Shown piece after piece: positions 9,304 through 17,042 of a stretch of DNA of 24,600 nt; position 1 is the stretch's first letter; each line of letters opens with the position of its first letter. The stretch covers positions 1-24,600 of the forward strand of contig CAXSFM010000034.1 of NCBI GenBank assembly GCA_964236735.1, written 5' to 3'. Position numbers and translations under genes: made by a program. Under the pieces are notes generated by a model. The model was not told where the DNA came from. It made no database searches and saw nothing but the letters and a program-made list of their open reading frames with translations. The DNA comes from JAIVJG01 sp964236735. GTDB taxonomy: Bacteria; Acidobacteriota; Blastocatellia; Pyrinomonadales; Pyrinomonadaceae.

Positions 9304-9828
9304 TTAGAGCCAGTCTTCTTTGCCCGGCGGAGGAGTGGTAGCAGTGACGGCTTTCGTCTCCGTCGTTTCGTGCGAACTTGTGTCTGAATCGGTGGCCGTG
9401 AAGGCGTCGGATGTGCCGCGCGAAGTGTGGCGCGCGATAGTGGTGGCGGACTGTGTCTCGCTCATCGTCGCCATCTGCGGATCGCCCACGCTGCTCATCA
9501 AGGTTTCGTCCACGCCGCCCGTCAAAGTCGTGTCGCTCGCTATCGCCGCCGCATCAACGTCGCTGACGGCTGGCAACCCGGCGCGCGAGACGGTCGCATC
9601 CTGCGAGGCGCGTTGCCCTCCAATGTCCAGTCGCTCCATCTCGACCTCGTGCTCCCATGTGCGCTTGAACTCGTCCGACGCGCGCTTGAACTCGCCCATA
9701 CTCTGTCCCAGTTTGCGCGCCAGTTCGGGCAGCTTGCGCGGCCCGAAAACGATCAAGGCTACGAACGCGATGACCATCAACTCGCTCGTCCCGATGGTCT
9801 CTAAAAATGCGTAATAGGCGTGCAACAT
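9304..9828 (-). CDS. Sec-independent translocase subunit, TatA/TatB family
   Basis: The first 60 residues are a standard TatA/B unit: a short N-terminus, one membrane helix (SELMVIAFVALIVFGP), the GPRKLPELARKLGQSMGEFK hinge and amphipathic helix, and a charged helix (FKRTWEHEVEME). The long tail to residue 174 is Thr/Ser/Ala-rich and probably disordered. Tail length and the Glu near the helix start (ETIGTSEL) lean towards TatB, but TatA-like proteins in these bacteria can look the same, so I give no symbol. The start is the ATG at 9828. Codons further upstream fall in the heptamer repeat and would need a TTG start. It sits between the VOC gene and tatC, and partners TatC in the translocase. 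Confidence 0.85.
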   Translation of the reverse strand: MLHAYYAFLETIGTSELMVIAFVALIVFGPRKLPELARKLGQSMGEFKRASDEFKRTWEHEVEMERLDIGGQRASQDATVSRAGLPAVSDVDAAAIASDTTLTGGVDETLMSSVGDPQMATMSETQSATTIARHTSRGTSDAFTATDSDTSSHETTETKAVTATTPPPGKEDWL

Positions 9829-9831
9829 CAA

Positions 9832-9908
9832 GTTCAAAGTTCAAGGTTCAAAGTTCAAAGTTGAAAAGCCAGCCCGTGACTTTGAACTTTGAACTTTGAA
9901 CCTTGAAC
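9832..9908. repeat. Inverted heptamer array, GTTCAAA type (element 1)
   Basis: Five 7-nt units on the left (GTTCAAA, GTTCAAG, GTTCAAA, GTTCAAA, GTTGAAA; 9832-9866) face four on the right (TTTGAAC x3, CTTGAAC; 9881-9908). The stem 9839-9866 / 9881-9908 is 28 bp with one mismatch and a 14-nt loop. The right arm touches the stop codon of the VOC gene (9908-9910), and the left arm ends just before the tatA/B ATG. It fills the whole gap between the two genes. Confidence 0.8.
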
Positions 9909-10273
9909 TACTCCTTACCGTACTCCGGCGGATAATAAATCACTTCGACGGCGTGGCCGCTGACGCCCTTCGTGTAAAAAGAAAGCGTGCGGTCGCGGTG
10001 CTCTTTGACGGGACGATTCTCGCGCCGCGCCGCCGCGTCGAGAGCCTCGCGCGTCTCGACGCGCAGACCCAGATGCGGCGGATGCTTCGAGCCGGGCGCG
10101 AGCAACGCGAGACCGAAGCCGCGCACGTCTCTCAACATCGCCCAGTCGTCGTACAAAGTCTCGACGCGAAAACCCAGACGCTCGTACTCGCGCACGTCTC
10201 GCGTCAAGTCCTCCGACTTCATCGCGATGTGGTCAACCACGCCCGCGACACGCACATCCGTTTCTACATTCAT
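9908..10273 (-). CDS. VOC-superfamily (glyoxalase/dioxygenase-fold) protein
   Basis: This 121-aa protein is the length of a single vicinal-oxygen-chelate unit with two beta-alpha-beta-beta-beta modules. The first opens with VVDHIAMKSEDLTRDVREYE, LGFRVETLYDDWAML. The second includes HLGLRVETREALDAA and ends HAVEVIYYPPEY. Candidate metal ligands are the His of DHIA and the Glu of VEVIYY, as in glyoxalase-like enzymes. Substrate cannot be told from sequence. The ATG at 10273 is preferred to a GTG three codons upstream (10282); neither has a strong ribosome site. It is flanked on both sides by heptamer hairpins, with the nitroreductase upstream and tatA/B downstream on the same strand. Confidence 0.75.
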   Translation of the reverse strand: MNVETDVRVAGVVDHIAMKSEDLTRDVREYERLGFRVETLYDDWAMLRDVRGFGLALLAPGSKHPPHLGLRVETREALDAAARRENRPVKEHRDRTLSFYTKGVSGHAVEVIYYPPEYGKE

Positions 10274-10291
10274 ACTTCTCACACTGAATTC

Positions 10292-10358
10292 AAAGGTTCA
10301 AGGTTCAAAGTCAAGAAGAGGTTTCTAACTTTGAACCTTAAACTTTGAACCTTGAACT
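10292..10358. repeat. Inverted heptamer array, GTTCAAA type (element 2)
   Basis: A second array of the same heptamer: AAGGTTCAAGGTTCAAAGT on the left faces ACTTTGAACCTTAAAC, TTTGAACCTTGAAC on the right, with loop about 10312-10327. It is less regular than element 1. It spans the gap between the VOC gene and the stop of the nitroreductase. Confidence 0.7.
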
Positions 10359-11043
10359 ATTCCTCTTTCCACGCTTCGCCGTAACGCTCGCCGGAGACGA
10401 TGCGTTCGAGCGCGAAGCGACCGGGATAAGCCTTGTCCGGGTCTTTCGCGCGACCGATGGCGAGCAGGCAGACGACTTCGCCTTCTTCGGGGATGTTGAA
10501 CTCGCGTTTGACCGCCGCCGCGTCGAAGCCTTCCATCGGCGCAGTGTCGAAGCCGTAAGCCTCCGCGACGAGCATCATCGTCGTCAGAGCGATCATCGTG
10601 TGGCGATTAACCCACAGCGCCGGGTCAAAGCTTGAGACGAACCCGAGCGCGCCCTGTTTATACTGCTCGACCGTCGCCGGATTGCCCGCGCCGCGCTCCG
10701 CGCCTTCGCGGAAAATTTCGTCAATGTTCGTCTTCCACTGTTCCTTCATCCCGACGGCGATGATGACGACCGGAGCCTGCGAGACTTTCGGCTGATTGAA
10801 GGCCGCCGCCTGCAAACGCGCGCGATTCTCCGCCTCGCGCACGACGATGAAATGCCACGGCTGTAAGTTGTAGCCGCTCGGAGCCTGCGCCCCGAATTTG
10901 AGAATCGCATCGAGATACTGCTGCGGCACTTCCTCATCGGTGAAGGCGTTCGTCCCGCGTCGTTCGAGCACAACTTCCGTGATCGTTTTCAGCGACGCGC
11001 CATCGAACTGCGTCGTCGGATAATCGTTCGGCTTGTCCTGCAT
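10357..11043 (-). CDS. Nitroreductase family protein (FMN-dependent NAD(P)H oxidoreductase)
   Basis: This 228-aa protein fits the nitroreductase fold. It has the N-terminal RRGTNAFTDEEVP (the family's RRS-x-R-x-F site contacting FMN), APSGYNLQPWHFIVV (canonical PS..NxQPW), then YGFDTAPMEGFD and LLAIGRAKDPD near the C-terminus. Family members reduce nitroaromatics, quinones or flavins; the substrate here is unknown. The frame is open 32 codons further upstream, but Met33 (ATG at 11043) is chosen because AAGAGG lies nine bases before it and the upstream residues are not family-like. It heads the minus-strand run nitroreductase, VOC, tatA/B, tatC. Confidence 0.88.
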   Translation of the reverse strand: MQDKPNDYPTTQFDGASLKTITEVVLERRGTNAFTDEEVPQQYLDAILKFGAQAPSGYNLQPWHFIVVREAENRARLQAAAFNQPKVSQAPVVIIAVGMKEQWKTNIDEIFREGAERGAGNPATVEQYKQGALGFVSSFDPALWVNRHTMIALTTMMLVAEAYGFDTAPMEGFDAAAVKREFNIPEEGEVVCLLAIGRAKDPDKAYPGRFALERIVSGERYGEAWKEE

Positions 11044-11090
11044 CTCGTCAATCCTCTTGATAAAGTTAGCGTGATTTACAAAGCGAAAGA

Positions 11091-11118
11091 ATTGTACCCC
11101 CTCGCGCCGCGCGCACAA
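11091..11118 (-). promoter_or_regulatory. Candidate promoter of the nitroreductase gene
   Basis: TACAAT (11091-11096, minus strand) is a good -10 box about 48 nt before the ATG. Sixteen bases upstream lies TTGTGC (11113-11118), which matches the -35 box at only three of six positions. Confidence 0.35.
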
Positions 11119-11128
11119 AACGAGGAGA

Positions 11129-11249
11129 GCAATCAGCAATCAGCGGTCAGCAGTCAGCAAAGACAATTAGCGATTCGATATTTCGATTCTCAATCTCGAA
11201 ATGGCGAAGCGGCTTTTAGCTGACTGCTGACTGCTGAACGCTGATTGCT
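11129..11249. repeat. Inverted heptamer array, AGCAGTC type (element 3)
   Basis: Left units AGCAATC, AGCAATC, AGCGGTC, AGCAGTC and AGCAAAG (from 11129) face the inverted set TGACTGC, TGACTGC, TGAACGC, TGATTGC (to 11249). Between the arms a smaller hairpin, ATTTCGA / TCGAAAT, occupies about 11179-11201. It lies in the divergent gap between the nitroreductase and the BtuF-like gene. Confidence 0.75.
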
Positions 11250-11319
11250 TTCTTGACATCTTCGAGACTGATGCGCGAACCTCAACGAAGTTATCAAACA
11301 CCATGAAGGGAAAATATTT

Positions 11320-12273
11320 ATGAAGCGAGAGACGCCGCGCATTGTTTCGCTCTTGCCGTCGGCGACGGAAATCGTCTGCGCGCTCGGCCTCGAAGATGCG
11401 CTCGTCGGCGTCACGCACGAATGCGACTATCCGCCGACCGTCCGCGACAAGCCGAAGTTGACGGCCAGCCGCATCTCGCACGAGACGATGTCGAGCGCGG
11501 AGATTGACCACGCCGTCCGCACGCAACTCGACGGGCACGGCTCGATCTACGACCTCGACGAAGAAAGTTTGCGCGCGCTCGAACCGGATTTAATCATCAC
11601 GCAGGAACTGTGCGACGTGTGCGCCGTCAGCTACAAAACAGTTCAGCAAGCCGCGCGCATGTTCGAGACGGACGTTCAGGTCGTCTCGCTTGAGCCGCAG
11701 ACCATCACGGACATCTTCGCCAACATCCGCATCATCGGCGAATTGACCGGGCGCGCGGCAGAGGCCGAGGCATTCGTCAACGAACTGACCGTGCGTGTTG
11801 ACGCGCTGGCCGTCGCGATGTCGGCCATTGAAACACGCCCGCGCACGCTGATGCTCGAATGGCTGGAGCCGCCGTTTGCGCCCGGCCACTGGGTTCCCGA
11901 ACAGGTCGCGCTCGCCGGCGGCGAACACACGTTCGGGCAGGCCGGCGGCAAATCAGTGCAGACGACCGCCGCCGCCATCCGCAATTATGCGCCGGAGGTC
12001 ATCGTGTTCATTCCGTGCGGCTACTACAAAGAGGACATCATCCGCGCGCTCGCGACGGCGCGTCTGCCCGCCGGCTGGCACGAACTGCCCGCCGTCCGCG
12101 CCGGCGAAGTATGGGCGGTGGATGCGACAAGCTTTTTCAGTCGTCCGGGGCCGCGCGTCGTGGACGGCGCGGAACTGCTCGCCTCGATCCTGAACCCCGA
12201 CATCTTCGGCGCGCCGGATAAAAATTTCGCCGTGCGCGTGAGTCCAGATTCGATGCTCGTTGAGCAACTATAG
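11320..12273 (+). CDS. BtuF-like periplasmic-binding-fold protein, no signal peptide
   Basis: This 317-aa protein has the two-lobed helical-backbone binding-protein fold used by BtuF (cobalamin) and siderophore binders. The N-terminal RIVSLLPSATEIVCALGLED and VGVTHECDYP are typical, as are LEPDLIITQELC, ANIRIIGELTG, and the second-lobe start RPRTLMLEWLEPPF. Features found in the leaderless BtuF-like subgroup include ELCDVCAVSY (two Cys, about 97-102). There is no signal peptide or lipobox, and the conserved fold begins at residue 7, so the protein is probably cytoplasmic. AAGGGA lies eight bases before the ATG. No BtuC/BtuD genes are nearby, so a transport role is not supported here; cobalamin binding is inferred from the family. 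Confidence 0.8.
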   Translation: MKRETPRIVSLLPSATEIVCALGLEDALVGVTHECDYPPTVRDKPKLTASRISHETMSSAEIDHAVRTQLDGHGSIYDLDEESLRALEPDLIITQELCDVCAVSYKTVQQAARMFETDVQVVSLEPQTITDIFANIRIIGELTGRAAEAEAFVNELTVRVDALAVAMSAIETRPRTLMLEWLEPPFAPGHWVPEQVALAGGEHTFGQAGGKSVQTTAAAIRNYAPEVIVFIPCGYYKEDIIRALATARLPAGWHELPAVRAGEVWAVDATSFFSRPGPRVVDGAELLASILNPDIFGAPDKNFAVRVSPDSMLVEQL

Positions 12274-12304
12274 AACGTGACGCCTCAGTGGAAGCAAGAA
12301 ATCA

Positions 12305-12465
12305 ATTTACAAGGATGGATTAGGATAGACAGGATAAAGCAGGTGATGAGTAATGAGTGATGAGTGATAAGTGATGAGTGAAAGACAAGAAACTTCGCCC
12401 TATATTCATCATTCCGCATTCATCATTTGTCTTTCATCCTGTCTATTCTGTCCATCCTTGTAAAT
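12305..12465. repeat. Large nested palindrome with GATGAGT-type heptamers (element 4)
   Basis: An outer stem of about 30 bp (ATTTACAAGGATGG.. at 12305-12335 with its near-complement at 12436-12465) encloses a heptamer array. The left side is GTGATGA, GTAATGA, GTGATGA, GTGATAA, GTGATGA (12343-12377). The right side is ATTCATC, ATTCCGC, ATTCATC, ATTTGTC, TTTCATC. Many left/right differences would be G-U pairs in RNA. It fills most of the gap between the BtuF-like gene and the ligase; nothing else is evident there. Confidence 0.75.
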
Positions 12466-12519
12466 ATTTTGCTTTGACAAAAATGAGCGTGGACAGAACA
12501 CGCGCCCTTTCCGAAAACT

Positions 12520-14286
12520 ATGGCTCGAATGAAGAAAGCAACAGCCGCGCCCGTCGCAGACAGAAATGAGTCAGGCACGCTTGAAGATTTCGCGCGTGTG
12601 GCGGAGTCCGTCTCAGCGACGACGAAGAAATTGGAGAAGGCCGCGCTGCTCGGCGCGTATTTTGATTCTCTCGACGACGAAGATTTGACGCGCGCTGCGC
12701 GCTACTTCGCGGGGCATCAGTTCGCCTTGAACGACATGCGGACGATGAACGTCGGCGGCGGACTCTTGCGCGATGCGATCAGCGAAGTGACCGGTCTCGC
12801 AGTGGAAAATCTGCGCCCGCGCTACGTGCGGCTCGGAGATTCGGGCGAGGTCGCGGAGGAAGCATTCGCCGAGACGTTGAAGGAAAACGCGCAGCCGACT
12901 TTGACGCTTGCCGAGACCGCCGCGCTGATGGAAGTGTTAAGCGACACGCGCGGGACGAAAAATAAACGCGCGCTGATGGTTGAAGCTCTGCGACGCGCGA
13001 CGCCGCTCGAAGCGAAGTATCTCGTCAAACTGCTCGTCGGCGATTTACGCATCGGCCTCAAGGAGGGTCTCGTCGAAGACGCCATCGCGCGCGGCTTCAA
13101 GCGTCCACGCGCGAGCGTGGCGATGGTCAACATGCTCACCGGCGACATCGGCGAGACCGCCGTGCGCGCCCGGCATGACGAACTCGAAGGCGTCTCGATG
13201 CGCCTGTTCCACCCGCTCAAATTCATGCTCGCGACCGCCGCCGCAGACCTCGCGGACATCGCGCGCACAATGCCGGAAGAGTTTTACGTCGAAGATAAAT
13301 TCGACGGCATCCGCGCGCAGGCTCACGCGCAAGCCGGTCGCGTCGCGCTCTACACGCGCACGCTCGACGAAGTGACGCATCGTTTTCCCGAACTCGTCGC
13401 GCCGCTCAACGCTCTCTCGACGGATGCCGTGCTCGACGGCGAGATCGTGCCCGTGCGCGGCGCAAACATTCTGCCGTTCAGCGAACTGCAAAAGCGTCTC
13501 GGACGCAAAACCGTGAGCGACGAATTGCTCGCGCAGACGCCCGTCGCTTTCATCGCTTACGATGTGCTCTATGCTGCCGGGCGCGTGCTGATAGATGAAT
13601 CGTTCGCCGAGCGCAGGCGCGTGCTCGAAAGTCTCATCGCGCATGGTGATGGCGACGGCAACAGCAGCAGCAACGATGACCACGGCGCGGCGTCTCTCTC
13701 AGCGTTGCGTCTGTCAAAAGCGAAGCGCGTGACGGATGTCTCCGTGCTCGATGCGGAGTTCGACGCGGCGCGCGCGCGGGGCAACGAGGGCTTGATGTTG
13801 AAAGACCCGCGCTCGTCTTACAAGCCGGGCAAGCGCGGGCGCGAGTGGTTGAAGTTGAAACGCGCGCTGGCGACGCTCGATGTCGTCGTCACGTCGGTTG
13901 AGGTCGGGCACGGCAAGCGTCGCGAACTGCTCTCGGATTACACGTTCGCCGTGCGTCGCTCGGAGGAAGACCCGGAGCTTTTGAACATTGGCAAAGCATA
14001 TTCGGGGCTGACGGATGCGGAGTTGGCCGAACTGACCGTATGGTTCAAGGCGCACACCGTGCAGGAATTCGCGCACGGGCGCGTTCGCGTCGTCGAGCCG
14101 TTGATTGTGCTGGAAGTGACCTTTGATCGCGTGCAGGAATCGAAGCGGCACAAGGGCGGATTCGCCTTGCGCTTTCCACGCATCCTGCGCCTGCGCGAAG
14201 ACAAGTCGCCCGCCGAGATTGACACGCTCGAAGCGGTGCGTCGTCTCGTCGCGAGCAATGAGGCGGATGCGCCGGAAGACGCTTGA
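12520..14286 (+). CDS. ATP-dependent DNA ligase
   Basis: This 588-aa enzyme seals nicks in duplex DNA using ATP. All nucleotidyltransferase motifs are visible: motif I VEDKFDGIR, with Lys260 as the AMP-accepting residue; RTLDEVTHRFPEL (Ia); LDGEIVPV (III); FIAYDVLY (IIIa); EGLMLKDP (IV, 423-430); and WLKLKR (V). An alpha-helical N-terminal DNA-binding domain (about 25-200) and a C-terminal OB domain (about 445-575) give the archaeal/LigI-like layout, found alongside the NAD-dependent LigA in many bacteria. An odd Gly/Asp/Ser/Asn stretch (376-389) interrupts the adenylation domain between motifs IIIa and IV. No good ribosome site precedes the ATG at 12520; Met4 is a possible alternative. No Ku or LigD partner is in the window, so its pathway is uncertain. 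Confidence 0.92.
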   Translation: MARMKKATAAPVADRNESGTLEDFARVAESVSATTKKLEKAALLGAYFDSLDDEDLTRAARYFAGHQFALNDMRTMNVGGGLLRDAISEVTGLAVENLRPRYVRLGDSGEVAEEAFAETLKENAQPTLTLAETAALMEVLSDTRGTKNKRALMVEALRRATPLEAKYLVKLLVGDLRIGLKEGLVEDAIARGFKRPRASVAMVNMLTGDIGETAVRARHDELEGVSMRLFHPLKFMLATAAADLADIARTMPEEFYVEDKFDGIRAQAHAQAGRVALYTRTLDEVTHRFPELVAPLNALSTDAVLDGEIVPVRGANILPFSELQKRLGRKTVSDELLAQTPVAFIAYDVLYAAGRVLIDESFAERRRVLESLIAHGDGDGNSSSNDDHGAASLSALRLSKAKRVTDVSVLDAEFDAARARGNEGLMLKDPRSSYKPGKRGREWLKLKRALATLDVVVTSVEVGHGKRRELLSDYTFAVRRSEEDPELLNIGKAYSGLTDAELAELTVWFKAHTVQEFAHGRVRVVEPLIVLEVTFDRVQESKRHKGGFALRFPRILRLREDKSPAEIDTLEAVRRLVASNEADAPEDA

Positions 14287-14374
14287 AAAGTTGTTTCGTG
14301 TGATGTCGTCGCCGCGCGGTGATTGATGCGACAAGCCAAAGACGCGCGGAGTGCGGAAACGTCGCGACGTAGCT

Positions 14375-14380
14375 TATAAT
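14375..14380 (+). promoter_or_regulatory. -10 box upstream of the carbamoyltransferase operon
   Basis: A perfect TATAAT stands 43 nt before the ATG at 14424. No recognisable -35 hexamer lies 16-18 nt upstream, so another recognition element or an activator would be needed. Confidence 0.4.
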
Positions 14381-14423
14381 TTCACGCTTCGCGCGCGGCT
14401 GTTGTCAGTGAAAGCAATCTTCC

Positions 14424-16325
14424 ATGCACATTCTCGGCATCTCGGCTTACTATCATGACTCTGCGGCGTGCCTCGTGCGCGATGGCGAGATCGTGGCCGC
14501 CGCGCAGGAAGAGCGTTTCACGCGCAAAAAACACGACCACGATTTCCCAGCGCGCGCCGTCGAGTTTTGTCTGCGGCAAGCTGGCATCACCGGCGAGCAA
14601 GTTGACTACGTCGCCTTCTACGACAAGCCGCTTTTGAAATTCGAGCGTCTGCTTGAAACATACATTGACTACGCGCCGCGCGGCATCCGCTCGTTCCTGA
14701 TGTCCATGCCGCTCTGGCTGCGCGAGAAGCTGTGGATACGCGAGCAGGTGGCGCAGCACGCGAGCTACAAAGGCAAGGTGCTTTTCACGGAGCATCACGA
14801 ATCACACGCCGCGTCCGCTTTTTTCCCTTCGCCGTTCGAGTCGGCGGCGGTCTTGACGATGGACGGCGTCGGCGAGTGGGCGACCAGTTCTTACGGCTAC
14901 GGCAAGGGCAACGAGTTGCACCTGCTCGCCGAGTTGCGCTTTCCGCATAGCTTAGGTCTGCTCTATTCCGCGTTCACTTATTACACGGGCTTCAAGGTCA
15001 ACTCCGGCGAGTACAAAGTGATGGGACTCGCGCCCTATGGCGAACCGCGCTACGTCCAAATGATTCTTGACGAGTTGGTTGACTTGCGCGAAGACGGCTC
15101 CTTGCGTCTCAACATGAAGTACTTCAACTTCGCGCACGGCCTGACGATGACCAACCGACGCTTCGATGAACTTTTCGGCGGCGCGCCGCGCAAGGCGGAA
15201 AGCGCTCTCACGCAGCGCGAGATGGATTTGGCGCGCTCCGTGCAAGACGTGACGGAAGAAGCCATGCTGCGAATGGCGCGTCACGCGCACAAAGTGACGG
15301 GCGAAAAAAATCTCTGTCTCGCGGGCGGCGTCGCGCTCAACTGCGTGGGCAACGGTCGCATCCTGCGCGAAGCGCCGTTTGAAAACGTGTGGATTCAACC
15401 GGCGGCGGGCGACGCGGGTGGGAGTCTCGGCGCGGCGCTCTCCGTCTGGTATCAGTATCTCGGCCATGCGCGTGACGTGGAGACCATGCGCGGCTGCGGC
15501 ACGAGCAGCGTGAGCGGCAGCGACAGCAGCGACGGCGACAATAACAGTAACGCTGTCCTGCACGCCGACGGGATGCGCGGCTCGTATCTCGGCCCGGCTT
15601 TCACGAACGAAGAAATCGAGGCGTTTCTCTCGACGACGGGCGCGAATTTCCGGCGCGTGAATCATGCGGAGTTGGCGGAGATTGTCGCGCGCTTGTTGGC
15701 CGATGAAAAAATCGTCGGATGGTTTCAGGGGCGGATGGAGTTCGGGCCGCGTGCGCTCGGCGCGCGGAGCATTCTCGGCGATCCGCGCTCGCCCCGTATG
15801 CAGTCGCAGATGAATCTCAAGATTAAGTATCGCGAAAGTTTCCGCCCGTTCGCGCCTTCGGTCTTGCGCGAGCGCGTCGCGGATTATTTCGAGCTTGATG
15901 CAGACTCTCCTTATATGCTGCTCGTCGCGCCCGTGCGCGAGCACTTGCGCCGCGAGATGACGGGCGCAGAGGAAAATCTTTTCGGCATCGAAAAACTCAA
16001 CGTCACGCGCTCGACCTTGCCCGCCGTCACGCACGTTGATTACACGGCGCGCGTGCAGACCGTCCGGCGCGAAGACAATGCGCTCTACTACGATTTGCTC
16101 GCGGCCTTCGAGCGTCTGACCGGTTGCGCCGTCCTCGTCAACACGAGCTTCAACGTGCGCGGCGAGCCAATCGTCTGCACGCCGGAGCAGGCTTACACAT
16201 GCTTCATGCGGACGGAGATGGACTGTCTCGTCGTCGGCGACTTCGTGCTTCTCAAAGACGAGCAGGGCGCGTGTGCGTTCAAGGATGACGCGGCGGCGTG
16301 GCAAGAGGAGTTTCAACTTGATTGA
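14424..16325 (+). CDS. Carbamoyltransferase (NodU/TobZ/SxtI family)
   Basis: This 633-aa protein belongs to the family that forms carbamoyl-adenylate from carbamoyl phosphate and ATP and passes the carbamoyl group to a hydroxyl of a sugar or natural product. Marks of the N-terminal ASKHA-type domain are HILGISAYYHDSAACL (2-17), the HHESHAAS metal/catalytic motif (124-131), LTMDGVGEWA, and GEYKVMGLAPYG (195-206). The C-terminal domain shows GRMEFGPRALGARSIL, YRESFRPFAPSVL and LVNTSFNVRGEPIVCTP. A Ser/Gly/Asp/Asn stretch (about 357-378) lies between the domains. Its stop overlaps the start of the SxtJ-family gene by eight bases, so the two are translationally coupled. The acceptor is unknown, with no sugar or polyketide genes nearby. 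No strong ribosome site is visible. Confidence 0.92.
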   Translation: MHILGISAYYHDSAACLVRDGEIVAAAQEERFTRKKHDHDFPARAVEFCLRQAGITGEQVDYVAFYDKPLLKFERLLETYIDYAPRGIRSFLMSMPLWLREKLWIREQVAQHASYKGKVLFTEHHESHAASAFFPSPFESAAVLTMDGVGEWATSSYGYGKGNELHLLAELRFPHSLGLLYSAFTYYTGFKVNSGEYKVMGLAPYGEPRYVQMILDELVDLREDGSLRLNMKYFNFAHGLTMTNRRFDELFGGAPRKAESALTQREMDLARSVQDVTEEAMLRMARHAHKVTGEKNLCLAGGVALNCVGNGRILREAPFENVWIQPAAGDAGGSLGAALSVWYQYLGHARDVETMRGCGTSSVSGSDSSDGDNNSNAVLHADGMRGSYLGPAFTNEEIEAFLSTTGANFRRVNHAELAEIVARLLADEKIVGWFQGRMEFGPRALGARSILGDPRSPRMQSQMNLKIKYRESFRPFAPSVLRERVADYFELDADSPYMLLVAPVREHLRREMTGAEENLFGIEKLNVTRSTLPAVTHVDYTARVQTVRREDNALYYDLLAAFERLTGCAVLVNTSFNVRGEPIVCTPEQAYTCFMRTEMDCLVVGDFVLLKDEQGACAFKDDAAAWQEEFQLD

Positions 16326-16761
16326 GCCTGAGCGACAACAGAAAGCGAAGCGCGCGACGACGGCGACGCAGCCGGAAGTGCCTAAGGCGCAGGCGCGCAA
16401 GACCGCGCTCGTCGTCGCGTGCATGCTGCTCTTGCTAGCCGCCTGGAATTATTATCGCGGGCGGATGAACTTCGTCGCCGCGCTCGGCGGTGCAGGCGTC
16501 GCGCTTTTAATCATGGGACTGTTCGTGTCCGCGCTCGCCAGACGCTTTCATGTTTTCTGGATGCGTCTGGCGACGTTGCTCGGCTGGGTCAACAGCCGCA
16601 TCCTGCTCTCGCTGATGTTCTACGGAGTGTTCGCGCCTTACGGCCTCGTCTCGCGCCTCTTCCGCAACCCACTCGACCGGCGCGCGGCGAGACGCGAAAG
16701 CTACTGGACGCCGCGCAAGGCGACGCGGCAGACGAAAGAACAATTCGAGCGTCTGTTTTAA
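16318..16761 (+). CDS. SxtJ family membrane protein
   Basis: The product has 147 aa if it begins at the TTG at 16318. That start has AGAGGAG (16304-16310) seven bases upstream, inside the end of the carbamoyltransferase gene. An ATG at 16273 would lengthen it by 15 Arg-rich residues without a ribosome site. A basic, Ala/Lys-rich N-terminus is followed by two adjacent hydrophobic helices (about 28-42 and 52-72) and then an amphipathic region with FWMRLATLLGWVNSRILLSLMFYGVF and a basic tail rich in Arg, ending YWTPRKATRQTKEQFERLF. SxtJ proteins stand next to carbamoyltransferases in saxitoxin and unrelated clusters. Their role is unknown; holding the carbamoyltransferase at the membrane is a reasonable guess. 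Confidence 0.82.
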   Translation: MIEPERQQKAKRATTATQPEVPKAQARKTALVVACMLLLLAAWNYYRGRMNFVAALGGAGVALLIMGLFVSALARRFHVFWMRLATLLGWVNSRILLSLMFYGVFAPYGLVSRLFRNPLDRRAARRESYWTPRKATRQTKEQFERLF

Positions 16762-16775
16762 TGGCTTCGCGACTT

Positions 16776-16822
16776 GGCGACTTTGCGTGAGATAGATTTT
16801 CACGCCAAGGCGCAAAGTCGCA
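16776..16822. repeat. Imperfect palindrome between the SxtJ and DUF5989 genes
   Basis: GGCGACTTTGCGTGA (16777-16790 region) faces TCACGCC..GGCGCAAAGTCGC (16800-16822), with a small internal bulge on the right arm. Similar GACTTTGCG palindromes are spread through many bacterial intergenic regions. There is no T-run, so it is probably not a terminator; the small gene after it has its own strong ribosome site. Confidence 0.6.
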
Positions 16823-16883
16823 GAGAAGAAGCGCAGCAAGTTAAGAGTGAGTCGGAGCGTCTTTATTTAAGGAGATTGAAGGG

Positions 16884-17042
16884 ATGAGCAAGTTTTCACT
16901 CGCCACTGAAGTCTGGTTATTTTTGCGGCAGAACAAAAAGCTGTGGCTGCTGCCGATTATCATCGTCCTCTTGTTGATGGGCGTGCTTCTCATCTTCGCG
17001 CAGACCTCCGCGCTCGCGCCTTTCATCTACACGATTTTCTGA
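16884..17042 (+). CDS. DUF5989 family small membrane protein (SxtK-like)
   Basis: This is a complete 52-aa gene (ATG 16884, TGA 17040-17042) with AAGGAG nine bases before the start. The N-terminus, MSKFSLATEVWLFLRQNKK, is amphipathic and basic. One membrane helix follows (LWLLPIIIVLLLMGVLLIFA), and the end is TSALAPFIYTIF, typical of DUF5989. Such proteins nearly always follow a carbamoyltransferase and an SxtJ-like gene, as here. The set sxtI-sxtJ-sxtK in saxitoxin clusters has the same order. Its function is unknown; a membrane partner of the SxtJ protein is plausible. Confidence 0.88.
   Translation: MSKFSLATEVWLFLRQNKKLWLLPIIIVLLLMGVLLIFAQTSALAPFIYTIF

Noticed and set aside
9832..12465. 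CRISPR-like arrays
   Set aside because: Repeat units are 7 nt with no spacers and are arranged as inverted pairs, which is not CRISPR architecture.
12474..12519. TTGACA before the ligase as a promoter
   Set aside because: No -10-like hexamer is found at 16-18 nt spacing.
12378..12569. A 63-codon frame running from the palindrome into the ligase gene
   Set aside because: Its first half translates the inverted repeat and the rest is out of frame with the ligase.
14952..16424. A 490-codon minus-strand open frame opposite the carbamoyltransferase
   Set aside because: It is antisense to a gene with all family motifs in place, is Arg/His/Ala-rich as expected of a shadow in GC-rich DNA, and has no ribosome site.
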